A model generated the notes under the pieces. That model ran no database searches. It saw only the letters and a list, made by a program, of their open reading frames with translations, and was not told the DNA's origin. Below, one piece after another: positions 9,233 through 18,305 of a stretch of DNA of 64,000 nt (positions are counted from its first letter, which is position 1; every line of letters begins with the position of its first letter). The translations under genes and the position numbers were made by a program. The DNA comes from Kuafuiihalomonas sp039024635 (lineage in GTDB: Bacteria; Myxococcota; Kuafuiibacteriia; Kuafuiibacteriales; Kuafuiibacteriaceae), in the NCBI GenBank assembly GCA_039024635.1, contig JBCCQA010000002.1, positions 1-64,000 of the forward strand, in the 5' to 3' direction.

Positions 9233-11239
9233 ATGAAGCCGTTCCTTCGCCTCTGCCCCCTTCTCCTGACCGTTGCCTGCGGTAACTCGGAACTCACGCC
9301 CGAATCGATCACCGAGAAGATTGCACTCACCCGGCTTCAAAGCTGCCCCGAGGTCGAGCGCTACATCGAAGATCGCTTCATCGAAGACATGGCACGCCAT
9401 TTTGACGCTCTTCGGCAGAATGGCGGCTTCGGATGGCCTGAGGCTGGATTCGACGACCGCGTGGGCGCCCCGACCAATGGAGGGGGCGAGCAGGGTGGCC
9501 CCGGCGAATTCACCGACACCAACACCAGAGAGGCAGGTGTCGATGAGGCCGACTTCGTAAAGACCGACGGTGTTCGCACCTTCGTTCTCGCAGGCAAGAA
9601 ACTCTACGCTACGCAATCTTGGCCGGCCCACGAGCTGCGAGTGGTCGACAGCCTCCCCATCGATGGATATCCGCGAGAGATGTTCCTCGTCGACGACATC
9701 GTCGTGGTCTTTTCGGATGACTGGATCGAATACGACGGGACCATCCCGGGCGAAGGGGCCGAGGATGTCGCTCTGCCCTGCGAAGAGGGTCGTTGCGGCT
9801 ATCATGGCCGGCCCATCAGCCGAATCACCATCATCGATGCCTCTGGCCCCGAACTCGCCATCCAAAGAGAAGTCCAGCTCAATGGCCATTACCAGACCTC
9901 ACGTCGCATCGACGACGCCATTCGAATCGTCGGCACAGAGCCCATCTACGGTCCGCAGGACCTTCGCTACTGGCCAGAGGGCGACTTCGATCCGAGTCGC
10001 AACCGGGGACGCTGGCTAGAGGCGCTCGCTCAACTCGAGCTCGAGAACGTAGCCAAGATCAGAGCTCGGTCGCTGTCGGAGTTCCTTCCCCATTCCACAG
10101 TTATCGACCCACTGGGGAATGAGACGGTTCTCCCTCAGGAGTGTGCACGCTTTCATCGACCGAACGCGGCCGTCCCTCTTGGGCTGAGTTCGGTGTGGAC
10201 CCTGAATCTCGATCTCAACACCTTGGACCGCACCTCCGTCTTTGGTCAGGCAAGCTTGACCTACGCGTCGGAAGACACACTCTACATCGCAAGCCCTCAC
10301 CATTGGTGGCTCCCACGAGACGGCGACAGCACCCACACCTACGTCCATGCCTTCGACCTGACCTTGGCCACTCGCACCGTCTACCGAGGCTCATTTGGCA
10401 TACCGGGTCACGTTCTCGATCCCTACTCCATCGACGAACATGAAGATCACGTACGCGTCGCGACCCACGTTCTTCGCTTCCGTCATAGCGAGGCTAGATG
10501 GCAGGCCCCCGAACTATTCAATCGAGTCACCGTACTTCGTAGAGATCCCTTCGGCTTCACTCGAACCGGGCGCACGCCGGATCTGGCGCCCAACGAGCAG
10601 ATCTTCTCGGCCCGTCTGGACGGAGACCGAGGCTTCCTCGTGACCTTCGAACGCGTCGATCCTCTGTTCACTCTGGATCTATCGGATCCCACAAACCCCC
10701 GCGTCATCGGAGAGCTCAAGGTCCCAGGCTTCTCGACCTACATCCATCCTCTCGGACCCGATCATCTGCTGACCATTGGCGAGCACATCCCGGACCCGGC
10801 CGCCCCCGACAACTTTCCCCGGGGGCTCAAGCTCAGCGTTTTCGACGTGAGCGACTTCGCGCAACCGACGGAGCTTCACGTAGCCTACCTGGGCGAGGGT
10901 TACAGCGAAGCCAGTTGGGACCCCAAGGCATTCACGTACTTCCAGACCCAGAACACCTTGGCCATTCCCATCTCCCGATGGGGTCGTGGCTGGGAGAGCT
11001 TCCGCAGCGAGCTTCAGCTCTTCGAGATCGATCTGCACGACGGGATCTCTTCAAGAGGCGCTATCGACGTGCGTGACCTCTATCCTCACCCCGAAGAAGA
11101 ACCGGACTGGGCCTACAGTCCCACGGTTCGGCGTGGCCTGATGGCCGACGAGTTCGCCTACGCGATCTCTGATGCCGGCATCAAGGCCGCTCGGATCGAT
11201 AGTCCCGAGACCACCGTAGGCAGCTGCTTGTTCCGCTGA
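9233..11239 (+). CDS. beta-propeller domain lipoprotein (PF09826 type)
   Basis: This 668-residue protein has a short lipoprotein signal (LLTVAC, Cys near residue 16), so it is probably envelope-anchored. The hallmark of the 'beta propeller domain' family is present around residues 97-115: TNTREAGVDEADFVKTDG. After it come repeated beta-strand blades such as HELRVVDSLPIDG, TLDLSDPTNPRVIGELK and LKLSVFDVSDFAQPTE. Members are often surface or periplasmic proteins of unknown function. A GAGGGG sequence abuts the ATG. It stands alone, followed by a 298-nt gap. Confidence 0.88.
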   Translation: MKPFLRLCPLLLTVACGNSELTPESITEKIALTRLQSCPEVERYIEDRFIEDMARHFDALRQNGGFGWPEAGFDDRVGAPTNGGGEQGGPGEFTDTNTREAGVDEADFVKTDGVRTFVLAGKKLYATQSWPAHELRVVDSLPIDGYPREMFLVDDIVVVFSDDWIEYDGTIPGEGAEDVALPCEEGRCGYHGRPISRITIIDASGPELAIQREVQLNGHYQTSRRIDDAIRIVGTEPIYGPQDLRYWPEGDFDPSRNRGRWLEALAQLELENVAKIRARSLSEFLPHSTVIDPLGNETVLPQECARFHRPNAAVPLGLSSVWTLNLDLNTLDRTSVFGQASLTYASEDTLYIASPHHWWLPRDGDSTHTYVHAFDLTLATRTVYRGSFGIPGHVLDPYSIDEHEDHVRVATHVLRFRHSEARWQAPELFNRVTVLRRDPFGFTRTGRTPDLAPNEQIFSARLDGDRGFLVTFERVDPLFTLDLSDPTNPRVIGELKVPGFSTYIHPLGPDHLLTIGEHIPDPAAPDNFPRGLKLSVFDVSDFAQPTELHVAYLGEGYSEASWDPKAFTYFQTQNTLAIPISRWGRGWESFRSELQLFEIDLHDGISSRGAIDVRDLYPHPEEEPDWAYSPTVRRGLMADEFAYAISDAGIKAARIDSPETTVGSCLFR

Positions 11240-11537
11240 AAACGATTGGCCCGAAGACGGGCATCATCCTTCAGAGCACGGCTGGACAGGGCCGTCGCCT
11301 GGGCCACACGGAGGCCATGCGTGGCCGAGTTACTGCGCTCGTCTTGCCCCCTGTTGCTCGGGGCAGTGATGAGCCCGCCACCGAAGGGAACGGCTGTACC
11401 TACGGAGACGACGGGTCCGGCGTCGGGCCCAGGTTCGATCGTTACGAAGACGCAAGTGCGTATGACTCGGACCTCACCAGAGTCTGTCGAATCACCGGTG
11501 GAGTAGAGGCCCGATCTATCGCCAGCAGTGCGTCGTC
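11240..11537. other. intergenic, no supportable gene
   Basis: Two short open frames (11246-11506 and 11317-11541) overlap here in different phases. Neither has a clear ribosome site, a family signature or convincing composition. I see no hairpin with a T-run and no repeat. Confidence 0.4.
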
Positions 11538-12173
11538 ATGAGGCGCTCGGACGGCCGGAATTTCCAGTCCGATTCTTTTCCTCGTCGGAGCATCCCAAGG
11601 GCGAGCTCGTGCTTGGTTCTTGCGGCTGCCTGTTCAGACTCAGGCTTCAGCAATCTTGAAGACCCCAAGGACCTGGGCCTGACTCTGGACGCATTATCCA
11701 TCGACGTCTCAGATCTTGGGAGCAAGCCCCAGGACGAGGGTCTACACGCTCTGGAGTTCTTGTCCGCGGCCAATGGTCCCGGCGGAGGCCAAGCCTTGGC
11801 GTCCCAGATTTGGCAGCTCGCGGAGCTTCCAGACGGTGCGGGGGTGTTTCAGGCCCGCGCGTGGTTCGCGCGTACCGACCGACGCCAACCCAGCAATGTC
11901 GACGCTGAGGTTATGGTATGGTTCTTCGACTGGGAGCCAGCGAACTTCCCTGAAGCCTATGTGATGCGTACCCAGGTCGACGTGTTCAGGGTCCGAGAGA
12001 GCATCATCGACCGCGGCTCGTGGCGCCCCCTAGAGTTGCTCGGCGACGTGCCGCGAGGCAGCCGCTACGCCGCCGTCGAGCTCAGGGCTCTCGAAGAGAC
12101 CGTCAACCGAGAGGCCCAAGAGTTCCGGAACTTCTTCGTCGATGACGCCTGCTTTGCCGTGCGCCTCCAATGA
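11538..12173 (+). CDS. hypothetical lipoprotein with DLG-type linker
   Basis: This 211-residue protein has a signal sequence ending in LVLAAAC, then a linker (SNLEDPKDLGL, SDLGSKPQ) similar in style to the lipoproteins at 395-1351 and 6716-7876. The folded remainder includes WFFDWEP and ends in DDACFAVRLQ. The lipoprotein at 395-1351 also ends in a similar DACF tail, so the two could be distant relatives. No family can be named. Confidence 0.7.
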   Translation: MRRSDGRNFQSDSFPRRSIPRASSCLVLAAACSDSGFSNLEDPKDLGLTLDALSIDVSDLGSKPQDEGLHALEFLSAANGPGGGQALASQIWQLAELPDGAGVFQARAWFARTDRRQPSNVDAEVMVWFFDWEPANFPEAYVMRTQVDVFRVRESIIDRGSWRPLELLGDVPRGSRYAAVELRALEETVNREAQEFRNFFVDDACFAVRLQ

Positions 12174-12290
12174 ACGGGAAGGAAAGCTCCCTTCGTGGAA
12201 GATAGTTGCGCCTAGCCGGTGGCCAAACTCGGCTGAGCCCCAGAGACGGTCCTGCATCCACAGGGCGCTTGAGGCTAGGCTCGGCCCACC

Positions 12291-12965
12291 GTGCTGGAAC
12301 GTCGTTTTACACCCTTGGTGTTGGTGCTGGTGCTTTCCATGGGTCCTCTGGAACTCATCGAAGCCCGTTGGCTCGAGGTCGCCGTCAGGGGCGGGACCTT
12401 GGCCGCAGCGGCCTATGCCCTTGGTCGAGGTACCCGCAAGAGGCTTGGGGTACTGCTGATGCTAGCGCCCGTTTTGGGGCTCCAGCTCCTGGACTTAGGG
12501 CTCAGCTCTGCTTCAGTGAGGGCTGCTTCGGTCGGGGCAGCCGCCCTATTTCTCGGCTTCGTTCTTTGGGTCGTCATCGTCGAGGTCTTGGGGGCCCGAC
12601 GAATCGAGCCCGACGTGCTGATGGGCGGGATCGCGATCTACCTCCTCTTCGGCTACTTGTTCGCGATGCTCTTCGTCCTCGTGGAGCACTTCCAACCCGG
12701 GAGCTTCAGCCATGTGTCTTCGGACGAACTCATCGTCGAAAGGCTGCAGTACTTCAGCTTCGTAACCCTCTCCAGCGTAGGCTACGGCGACATCAGTCCT
12801 GTCTCCCTTTTGGCTCGAAGAATCGCCGTCATGGAGGGTGTGTTTGGTCAGCTCTACCTGACCGTGTTCGTCGGAAGACTCGTAGGCTACTCCTTTCCCG
12901 AAACAGGAGTGGACGAGCGTGAGACGCCATCAATGCCGGCAGGCCACCGAAGTCTCGAATCCTGA
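12291..12965 (+). CDS. two-pore-type potassium channel protein (Ion_trans_2)
   Basis: This 224-residue inner-membrane protein starts at GTG 12291. It has about five to six hydrophobic helices and, near the C-terminus, the K+ selectivity filter TLSSVGYGD, flanked by a pore helix (LQYFSFV) and a final helix (RRIAVMEGVFGQLYLTVFV). This is the Ion_trans_2 arrangement (PF07885). It has no RCK/TrkA-N regulatory domain, so it is a simple pore. Bacterial members conduct K+ and may set membrane potential. Confidence 0.88.
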   Translation: MLERRFTPLVLVLVLSMGPLELIEARWLEVAVRGGTLAAAAYALGRGTRKRLGVLLMLAPVLGLQLLDLGLSSASVRAASVGAAALFLGFVLWVVIVEVLGARRIEPDVLMGGIAIYLLFGYLFAMLFVLVEHFQPGSFSHVSSDELIVERLQYFSFVTLSSVGYGDISPVSLLARRIAVMEGVFGQLYLTVFVGRLVGYSFPETGVDERETPSMPAGHRSLES

Positions 12966-13152
12966 CGAAGTCCGAAGGTGTTGACCGGGAAGGCTCTTGG
13001 TGGGCACGCTCAGGCCATGTCCTGGCAGCGACGCTGAAGCACGTACGACTCGTCCAGACTTCGGACCGGTCGTAGTCCTTCGAATGTGACTCCCTTTGTT
13101 GCGCTTTCCGAAGCGCAGGTAGCCCAAAACGAACGGGCCAGGAGCATGTGTC

Positions 13153-14565
13153 TTGCCCTCTTCAGTCTTCGACACCGAACCGTCGGATCTCCGACGGCTA
13201 ATCCGATTCATAGGTCGGGCCCTGACGGCGGGCGGCGACAACGCCGCCAAGGGCCCTCTTCGACGCGCCATTCCGCTTCTGGCCATCCCGATGGTCCTCG
13301 AGATGGCCATGGAATCCCTCTTTGCCCTCAGCGACGTCTACTTCGTCGCCCAACTTGGCGCGCCGGCCGTGGCTGCGGTGGGCATGACCGAGTCCATCAT
13401 CGCCATCGTCTACGCCGTGGCCTTTGGCCTGGCGATGCCAACAGGCGCCATGGTGGCCCGACGTATCGGGGAAGGCGACCCCGAGGGTGCCTCTCGTACT
13501 GCCGTCCAAGCCGTGTGGCTCGCGTTGCTCGTCGGCGGACTCCTGGCATGCTCGGTGTTCCTGGCGCCGCAACTCTTGGCACTGATGGGTGCCCAGGCCG
13601 ACGTGATGGCGGCTGGCAGAGGCTTCATGGAGATCTCTCTGTTGGGTTCGCCCTTCATCACGCTTTTGTTCGTACATGGCGCAGTTTTCAGAGGCGCCGG
13701 TGATCCTCGGCGCGCCATGCGCGCAATGTGGCTGGCCAACGGCCTGAACATCCTGCTCGACCCTTGCTTGATCTTCGGATGGGGACCCTTCCCAGACCTC
13801 GGCGTGAGTGGGGCCGCGGTGGCCACACTAGTCGGGCGAGGATGTGGCGTGCTCTACCAGCTCGTTCACCTGTGGAGGGGTCCACTCATCGCCCTCGCCC
13901 AACAGACCCGAGTTCAGCTGTCGGTCATGGGTCGCATCGCGTTGCTCTCCATCGGAGCCGCCGTGCAGCACTTGGTCGAGATCGGAAGCTGGATCGCTCT
14001 CGTCCGAGTGGTGGCGGACCTGGGCAGCGCCCACCTGGCCGCCTACACCATCACGGTCCGACTCGCTATGTTCTTCTTGATGCCGGCTTGGGGCTTCTCG
14101 AACGCTACCGCAACCTTGGTTGGCCAGAGTCTCGGCGCCCGAGATCCGTCGAGAGCGGAGCGGGCAGTGTGGCTGTCTGGCTTCTACGCATCTCCGTTTC
14201 TCTTTGCCGTCACTCTGCTGTTCACCCTATTTCCAACGACCCTTGCCGCGGGCTTCTCCAACGACCCTGAGGTCGTTCAGGCTGCCCAAGGGGGCTTGTA
14301 CGCCCTCGCTTTCGGCTACGTCTTCTACGGCTGGCAGATGGTCACCCAGCAAGCACTCAACGGGGCCGGTGACACCCAGAGTCCGGCCGTGATCAACATC
14401 GGCTGCTTTTGGGTACTTCAGATTCCCCTCGCCTACTCTTTGGCCATTCCGGCCGAGCTGGGCATCGCGGGCGTATTTGCAGCAGCCTCGCTGAGCTACA
14501 CCGTGGCCGCCGTCTGGGGCGTGTTATTGGTCCGACGCGGACGCTGGAAACAAGTCGAGGTCTGA
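13153..14565 (+). CDS. MATE family efflux transporter
   Basis: This 470-residue polytopic inner-membrane protein has about 12 helices in two MatE repeats. Diagnostic stretches include ALSDVYFVAQLG, AFGLAMPTGAMVARRIGEGD, FRGAGDPRRAM and, in the second half, NATATLVGQSLGA and QALNGAGDTQSP. MATE proteins export cationic drugs or secondary metabolites using Na+ or H+. TTG 13153 is the longest start; the first 35 residues are hydrophilic and a later start is possible. No regulator is adjacent. Confidence 0.92.
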   Translation: MPSSVFDTEPSDLRRLIRFIGRALTAGGDNAAKGPLRRAIPLLAIPMVLEMAMESLFALSDVYFVAQLGAPAVAAVGMTESIIAIVYAVAFGLAMPTGAMVARRIGEGDPEGASRTAVQAVWLALLVGGLLACSVFLAPQLLALMGAQADVMAAGRGFMEISLLGSPFITLLFVHGAVFRGAGDPRRAMRAMWLANGLNILLDPCLIFGWGPFPDLGVSGAAVATLVGRGCGVLYQLVHLWRGPLIALAQQTRVQLSVMGRIALLSIGAAVQHLVEIGSWIALVRVVADLGSAHLAAYTITVRLAMFFLMPAWGFSNATATLVGQSLGARDPSRAERAVWLSGFYASPFLFAVTLLFTLFPTTLAAGFSNDPEVVQAAQGGLYALAFGYVFYGWQMVTQQALNGAGDTQSPAVINIGCFWVLQIPLAYSLAIPAELGIAGVFAAASLSYTVAAVWGVLLVRRGRWKQVEV

Positions 14566-14600
14566 GCTCCGTTCTGGCCGGTGGTTCCGAGACTTTCGCC

Positions 14601-15110
14601 TCAAGCATGCTGGCGGTAGAGCCGACAACTGTCACCCATGTACACGATGTCGCGCTCATAGCGCATCCCCACCTTTTCCAGGACCCGAATGGAAGCCCGG
14701 TTCCCTTTCACGACGAGCCCAACGACGCGGCTCAGAGCCAGTACCTCTCGTCCGTAGTTCATCGAGGCCTCTGCAGCTTCGGTGGCCAAGCCTCGACCCC
14801 AGTGTTCGGGCAGAAAGCGATAGCCAAGATCCACTTCATGTAGATCGTCGAGTCGCTTGAACCCGCAGAAGCCTATGGCACGGCCGGTTTCCTTGAGAAC
14901 GCATGCCCAACGACCGAAGCCATGGCGAACCCAGTCCGGGTAGCCGATAATGGCATCCCGCGCAGCCTTCACGTCCGTCAGAGGTGGCTCGCCCGTGAAT
15001 CGAAGAACGTCTGGGTGACTGTTCAAAGCGTAGAAGTCGGGCGCATCCTGCGGCTCGAAGGCTCGGAGAACGAGCCGACGGGTTTCAGGGCCTAGGCGAT
15101 GCTGCGTCAT
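14601..15110 (-). CDS. GNAT family N-acetyltransferase (RimJ/RimL type)
   Basis: This 169-residue cytoplasmic acetyltransferase begins MTQHRLGPETRRLVLRAF, typical of the Acetyltransf_3 group that modifies protein N-termini or small amines. Other signatures are GFCGFKRLDD, EVDLGYRFLPEHWGRGLATEA (acetyl-CoA binding loop) and NRASIRVLEKVGMRYE. The frame extends upstream, but AGGAGG at 15117-15122, 6 nt before ATG 15110, fixes the start. The gene is divergent from the nucleotidyltransferase gene. Confidence 0.9.
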   Translation of the reverse strand: MTQHRLGPETRRLVLRAFEPQDAPDFYALNSHPDVLRFTGEPPLTDVKAARDAIIGYPDWVRHGFGRWACVLKETGRAIGFCGFKRLDDLHEVDLGYRFLPEHWGRGLATEAAEASMNYGREVLALSRVVGLVVKGNRASIRVLEKVGMRYERDIVYMGDSCRLYRQHA

Positions 15111-15116
15111 GAGGCG

Positions 15117-15122
15117 CCTCCT
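15117..15122 (-). promoter_or_regulatory. ribosome binding site AGGAGG of the GNAT gene
   Basis: A perfect AGGAGG on the minus strand ends 6 nt before ATG 15110. It decides that start over the in-frame ATG at 15125 and the longer upstream frame. Confidence 0.7.
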
Positions 15123-15248
15123 CATCGAGAAGCTCGTGTGCCGATGAAGGTTCCGGTCGCCTCCCGACGGAAAACTGATCGAACTCCGTGACCGGCACAC
15201 TAGGCGGTTGCTACCGGTTGAGCTAGAGCCCGGACAAGCACAGAAGCC

Positions 15249-16040
15249 ATGTCCATCCTCGAGCACCATCAGCGGGCCATCGACAGATTGAGTGACGCCT
15301 ATCGCGACAATGAAGACTTCCTAGCCCTGATCATCGGAGGCTCGGTGGCGAAGGGCTTCGCCCGTCCCGACTCGGACGTCGATTTCATGATCGTAGCGAC
15401 GGACGAGGTCTTTGAACAAAGGCTTCGAGATCGGGATCTCTTCATCAATCGCAGCGACTTGTGTGACTACGAAGGGGGCTACGTCGACGGCAAGATCGTC
15501 AACGAAACCTTCCTCCGGAGCGTCGCGGAACGCGGCAATGAACCCTCTCGGGCCGCTTTTCAAGGAGCCTTCGCCTGCTTCTCTCGCATGGCAGACCTGG
15601 ATGCTCTCTTGCCGCGGATCCCCGTGTATCCTGAACGAGGCCATTCAGAACGTGTGCGCGCATTCTATAGCATGGCCTTCATTCAGCGCTGGCTCCTGCA
15701 GGAAGCCCAGCGCCACCAGAACCTGTATACGATTCGCCGAGCAGCCTCTCAGCTAGCTCTTTTTTCCGCCCGCCTGATCCTCGCCCATAATCGGATCTTA
15801 TTCCCCTTTCACAAGTGGCTGAGCCGAACCCTGGAGTCTGCACCCGACAAGCCGCCTGCGATGATGAAGCTCTTCACGCAGCTCCTAGAGACACCGAATA
15901 GTGCCGCCGGAAGCGCTCTCTTCGATGCCGTACGAGGCTACCAGGAATGGGGCGTCAGCGATCTCGAGGCCTACACCTGGTTCATGACGGACGTGGAATG
16001 GAGCTGGATGTCGGAAGCTACGCATCTAGAGGACGTGTAA
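15249..16040 (+). CDS. nucleotidyltransferase with C-terminal helical domain
   Basis: This 263-residue protein begins with a pol-beta-type nucleotidyltransferase core: GGSVAKGFARPDSDVDFMIV near residue 30, which carries the GS and DxD metal-binding elements. The C-terminal half is helical (FYSMAFIQRWLLQEA, then ARLILAHNRILFPFHKWL) and resembles the helical bundles found in antibiotic nucleotidyltransferases and HEPN/DUF4037 domains. It includes an R-x4-H arrangement (RLILAH). The acceptor is unknown; small molecule, RNA and protein are all possible. The AraC gene starts 4 nt after its stop, so the two are co-transcribed. Confidence 0.85.
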   Translation: MSILEHHQRAIDRLSDAYRDNEDFLALIIGGSVAKGFARPDSDVDFMIVATDEVFEQRLRDRDLFINRSDLCDYEGGYVDGKIVNETFLRSVAERGNEPSRAAFQGAFACFSRMADLDALLPRIPVYPERGHSERVRAFYSMAFIQRWLLQEAQRHQNLYTIRRAASQLALFSARLILAHNRILFPFHKWLSRTLESAPDKPPAMMKLFTQLLETPNSAAGSALFDAVRGYQEWGVSDLEAYTWFMTDVEWSWMSEATHLEDV

Positions 16041-16044
16041 AGGC

Positions 16045-16866
16045 ATGGATCTCGCCACCTACACGCCGGGCCCTCCACTAGACGCCCACATCGAGCAACT
16101 CATTCACTATCGAGCCTATCGACCTGTGCACGCCATCGAGCGCGTTGTCCCGAACGGACGGTGCTTCCTCGTGATGGAGCTGGATGGGATGGAGCGCCGC
16201 ACCTATCACAATGCTACCCTCGAGATAGAATCGACATTTCGTGGGGCATGGATCTGCGGAATGCTGCGTGGGTACATCTCCATTTCCGCCCACCAAGACT
16301 CCGAGATGTTCGTCGTCCAGTTCCGTCCCGGAGGCGCCCGTCCTTTCCTCAGGGTCTCCATGGACTCCATCGCTGATCGCGTCGTTCCAGCTCAAGACAT
16401 ATGGGGCGATGAACCCTCCCTTCTGAGGACGCGGCTCTTGGAAGCCGGGACTCGTGAAGAGAAGTTCGAGGTCGCTGAAACGTGGCTACGGCAGCATTTC
16501 CGCGAAGAGCTCCAGCCTCCACTCCAAATCCTGAAAGTACTGGAGGGCTTGTCTCGCACACCGGGAGAGCGCCTGGCCGAAGTCATCGAGGCCTATCCAA
16601 ACAGCAGGAAGCACCTCATCAGCGAGTTTCGACGCTACGTCGGAATCACGCCGAAGTACTTCCAGCGTATCCTCCGCTTCAGCGAAGTCTTTCGACAGCT
16701 AGAGAATCATGTCGAAGTCCCTTGGTCCGCAGTGGCCCATCACTGTGGCTATGCTGACCAAGCCCACTTCATCCGAGATTTTCGGCACTTCAGTGGCTTC
16801 AATCCGACGGCCCTCCTCGGGACGGGAAGCGCTCCGGAACGGACCAACTTCTTCCCCATAGGTTAA
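16045..16866 (+). CDS. AraC-family transcriptional regulator
   Basis: This 273-residue DNA-binding protein has an N-terminal sensor domain of the DUF6597 type (YTPGPPLDAHIEQLIHYRAY, then FVVQFRPGGARPFL). The C-terminal AraC double helix-turn-helix includes RKHLISEFRRYVGITPKYFQ, then CGYADQAHFIRDFRHFSGFNP. It sits 4 nt behind the nucleotidyltransferase gene, so it probably regulates or is regulated together with it. The ligand is unknown. Confidence 0.92.
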   Translation: MDLATYTPGPPLDAHIEQLIHYRAYRPVHAIERVVPNGRCFLVMELDGMERRTYHNATLEIESTFRGAWICGMLRGYISISAHQDSEMFVVQFRPGGARPFLRVSMDSIADRVVPAQDIWGDEPSLLRTRLLEAGTREEKFEVAETWLRQHFREELQPPLQILKVLEGLSRTPGERLAEVIEAYPNSRKHLISEFRRYVGITPKYFQRILRFSEVFRQLENHVEVPWSAVAHHCGYADQAHFIRDFRHFSGFNPTALLGTGSAPERTNFFPIG

Positions 16867-16919
16867 TTTTGTTCAATCGCTAGGAGCCTCCGGCCGCTAC
16901 CAATCGAAGCCGCTAGGAC

Positions 16920-17324
16920 ATGGACGGAGCTTCAACGCACATTGACTTCATCGCCATCTTCTTTGCCGCGTTTTCCGCCTTCGTTCTCGGCGGTCTGTGG
17001 TACGGGCCTCTGTTCGGGAAGGTCTGGCAGTACCACGTGGGCATCAGTGAGGAGGCGCTCTCCGAGCGAAACATGCCATTGGTCTTCGGCGGAGCCTTCC
17101 TACTCATGCTCTTGGCAGCCGTCGACCTGGCCTTGTTCATTGGACCACAGGCCACCCTCCGCTTCGGGGCCATGGCGGGGCTCGCAGCCGGCGTAGGCTG
17201 GTTCGCGACTCTCCTTGGTGTGACCTATCTGTTCGAGCGTCGATCACTTAGCCTGTGGCTCGTCAACGGCGCTTACGGAGCGCTCGCTCTGACCATCATG
17301 GGCGCCATCCTCGGAAGCCATTGA
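16920..17324 (+). CDS. DUF1761 family membrane protein
   Basis: This 134-residue protein has four predicted membrane helices. The start MDGASTHIDFIAIFFAAFSA and the segment FVLGGLWYGPLFGKVW match the DUF1761 family (PF08570), whose function is not established. It ends in GAILGSH, close to a hairpin at 17337 shared with the convergent hydrolase gene. Confidence 0.82.
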   Translation: MDGASTHIDFIAIFFAAFSAFVLGGLWYGPLFGKVWQYHVGISEEALSERNMPLVFGGAFLLMLLAAVDLALFIGPQATLRFGAMAGLAAGVGWFATLLGVTYLFERRSLSLWLVNGAYGALALTIMGAILGSH

Positions 17325-17336
17325 AGAGAGCAGACG

Positions 17337-17356
17337 GCCCGAATGGCTTTTCGGGC
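17337..17356. terminator. hairpin between convergent genes
   Basis: A perfect 7-bp inverted repeat, GCCCGAA (17337-17343) and TTCGGGC (17350-17356), lies between two convergent stop codons. No long T-run follows on either strand, so it is at best a weak intrinsic terminator. Confidence 0.35.
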
Positions 17357-17376
17357 TTCAGCTCCACATCCAGTGG

Positions 17377-18177
17377 TCAAGGAACGAGGAAGTCATCCAG
17401 AGGGTTGAAGAATCGGTCTCCGACGAGACGAAGATCATTGTGGCCTGCACCCTCGATGGCGATGAAACGTTTGGGCTCCCGGGCTTGATCGAAGAGGCGT
17501 CGACCGTGGGCGATGGGGACGATACGGTCATCCACACCGTGGAGGATCAAGAGCGACGCCTCGACGCGATCGATCTTCTCCAGGGAGGCAAAGCGATCTC
17601 GGAGAATCCAGTCGACGGGTAGGAAGGGGTAGGCGCGGGCCCCTACCGCAGCTAGGGAGTCGAAAGGCGCTTGAAGAACGAGCTTGCTAGGCGGACGGCG
17701 TAGCGCGAGTTCGACCGCAACGCCCGTGCCCAAGGACTCACCAAAATAGACGAGCCGATCGAACCCCCGACTCTCCAGCCAATCGACCGCGGCCTTGGCG
17801 TCAGTGTAGAGTCCGCTCTCGCTAGGCGTCCCGGCGCTGCCGCCGTAGCCGCGATAATCGAGGGCAAAAACGCCCAGTTGGAGTCCAAGAAGGTGACGGA
17901 TGAGGTCCAAGCGACCGCCACGATGACCTCCGTTGCCGTGCAAGATGAGAACCGTGGCCGCGCCTGGAAGAGCCGGGTTGTGCCATGCTCGGAGCTGGAC
18001 GCCGTCACCCGAATCGAAAAAGACCTCCTTCAGCCCCGCTTCTCGATCGACCGACGGGAGGCCTGGAACTGAGGGGTCAGGAAAGTAGATCAGCCGCCGC
18101 TGCAGCACGAACAACGAAGCCAGCCCCAGACCGAGGACCAGCAGAACGCCTAGTAGACCCCCGAACAAGGCCTTCAT
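17377..18177 (-). CDS. alpha/beta hydrolase, BEM46-like
   Basis: This 266-residue protein has one N-terminal transmembrane or signal-anchor helix (ALFGGLLGVLLVLGLGLASLFV), then RRLIYFPDP, the typical opening of the BEM46/YqkD-like hydrolases. The triad is present: nucleophile in YFGESLGTGVAVE, acid in HGVDDRIVP, histidine in GAGHNDL. The oxyanion region is ILHGNGGHRGGR. ATG 18177 is chosen because the membrane helix follows directly; the frame extends to 18390 without homology. It is probably periplasm-facing and the substrate is unknown. Confidence 0.88.
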   Translation of the reverse strand: MKALFGGLLGVLLVLGLGLASLFVLQRRLIYFPDPSVPGLPSVDREAGLKEVFFDSGDGVQLRAWHNPALPGAATVLILHGNGGHRGGRLDLIRHLLGLQLGVFALDYRGYGGSAGTPSESGLYTDAKAAVDWLESRGFDRLVYFGESLGTGVAVELALRRPPSKLVLQAPFDSLAAVGARAYPFLPVDWILRDRFASLEKIDRVEASLLILHGVDDRIVPIAHGRRLFDQAREPKRFIAIEGAGHNDLRLVGDRFFNPLDDFLVP

Positions 18178-18305
18178 CTGTCTCGGTTCATCGCAAGGAG
18201 CCGGGCTAGCACCCCTTGCATTAGGGCTCAAGGCAGCGGAATCAAAGGGGCGCCCGGATAAATCGAAGCGTTGCGAGCCGTCTCCATAAGAGGGCCTAAT
18301 GGGCC

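Noticed and set aside
8966..9889. A 307-codon minus-strand frame
   Set aside because: It is antisense to the 5' half of the beta-propeller lipoprotein gene, which has clear family motifs.
11246..11541. Two short plus-strand frames in the gap after the beta-propeller gene
   Set aside because: No ribosome site, no homology, and they overlap each other in different phases.
12206..12922. A plus-strand frame overlapping the potassium channel gene
   Set aside because: Arg/Gly/Pro-rich out-of-frame translation; the channel frame has the selectivity filter and helices.
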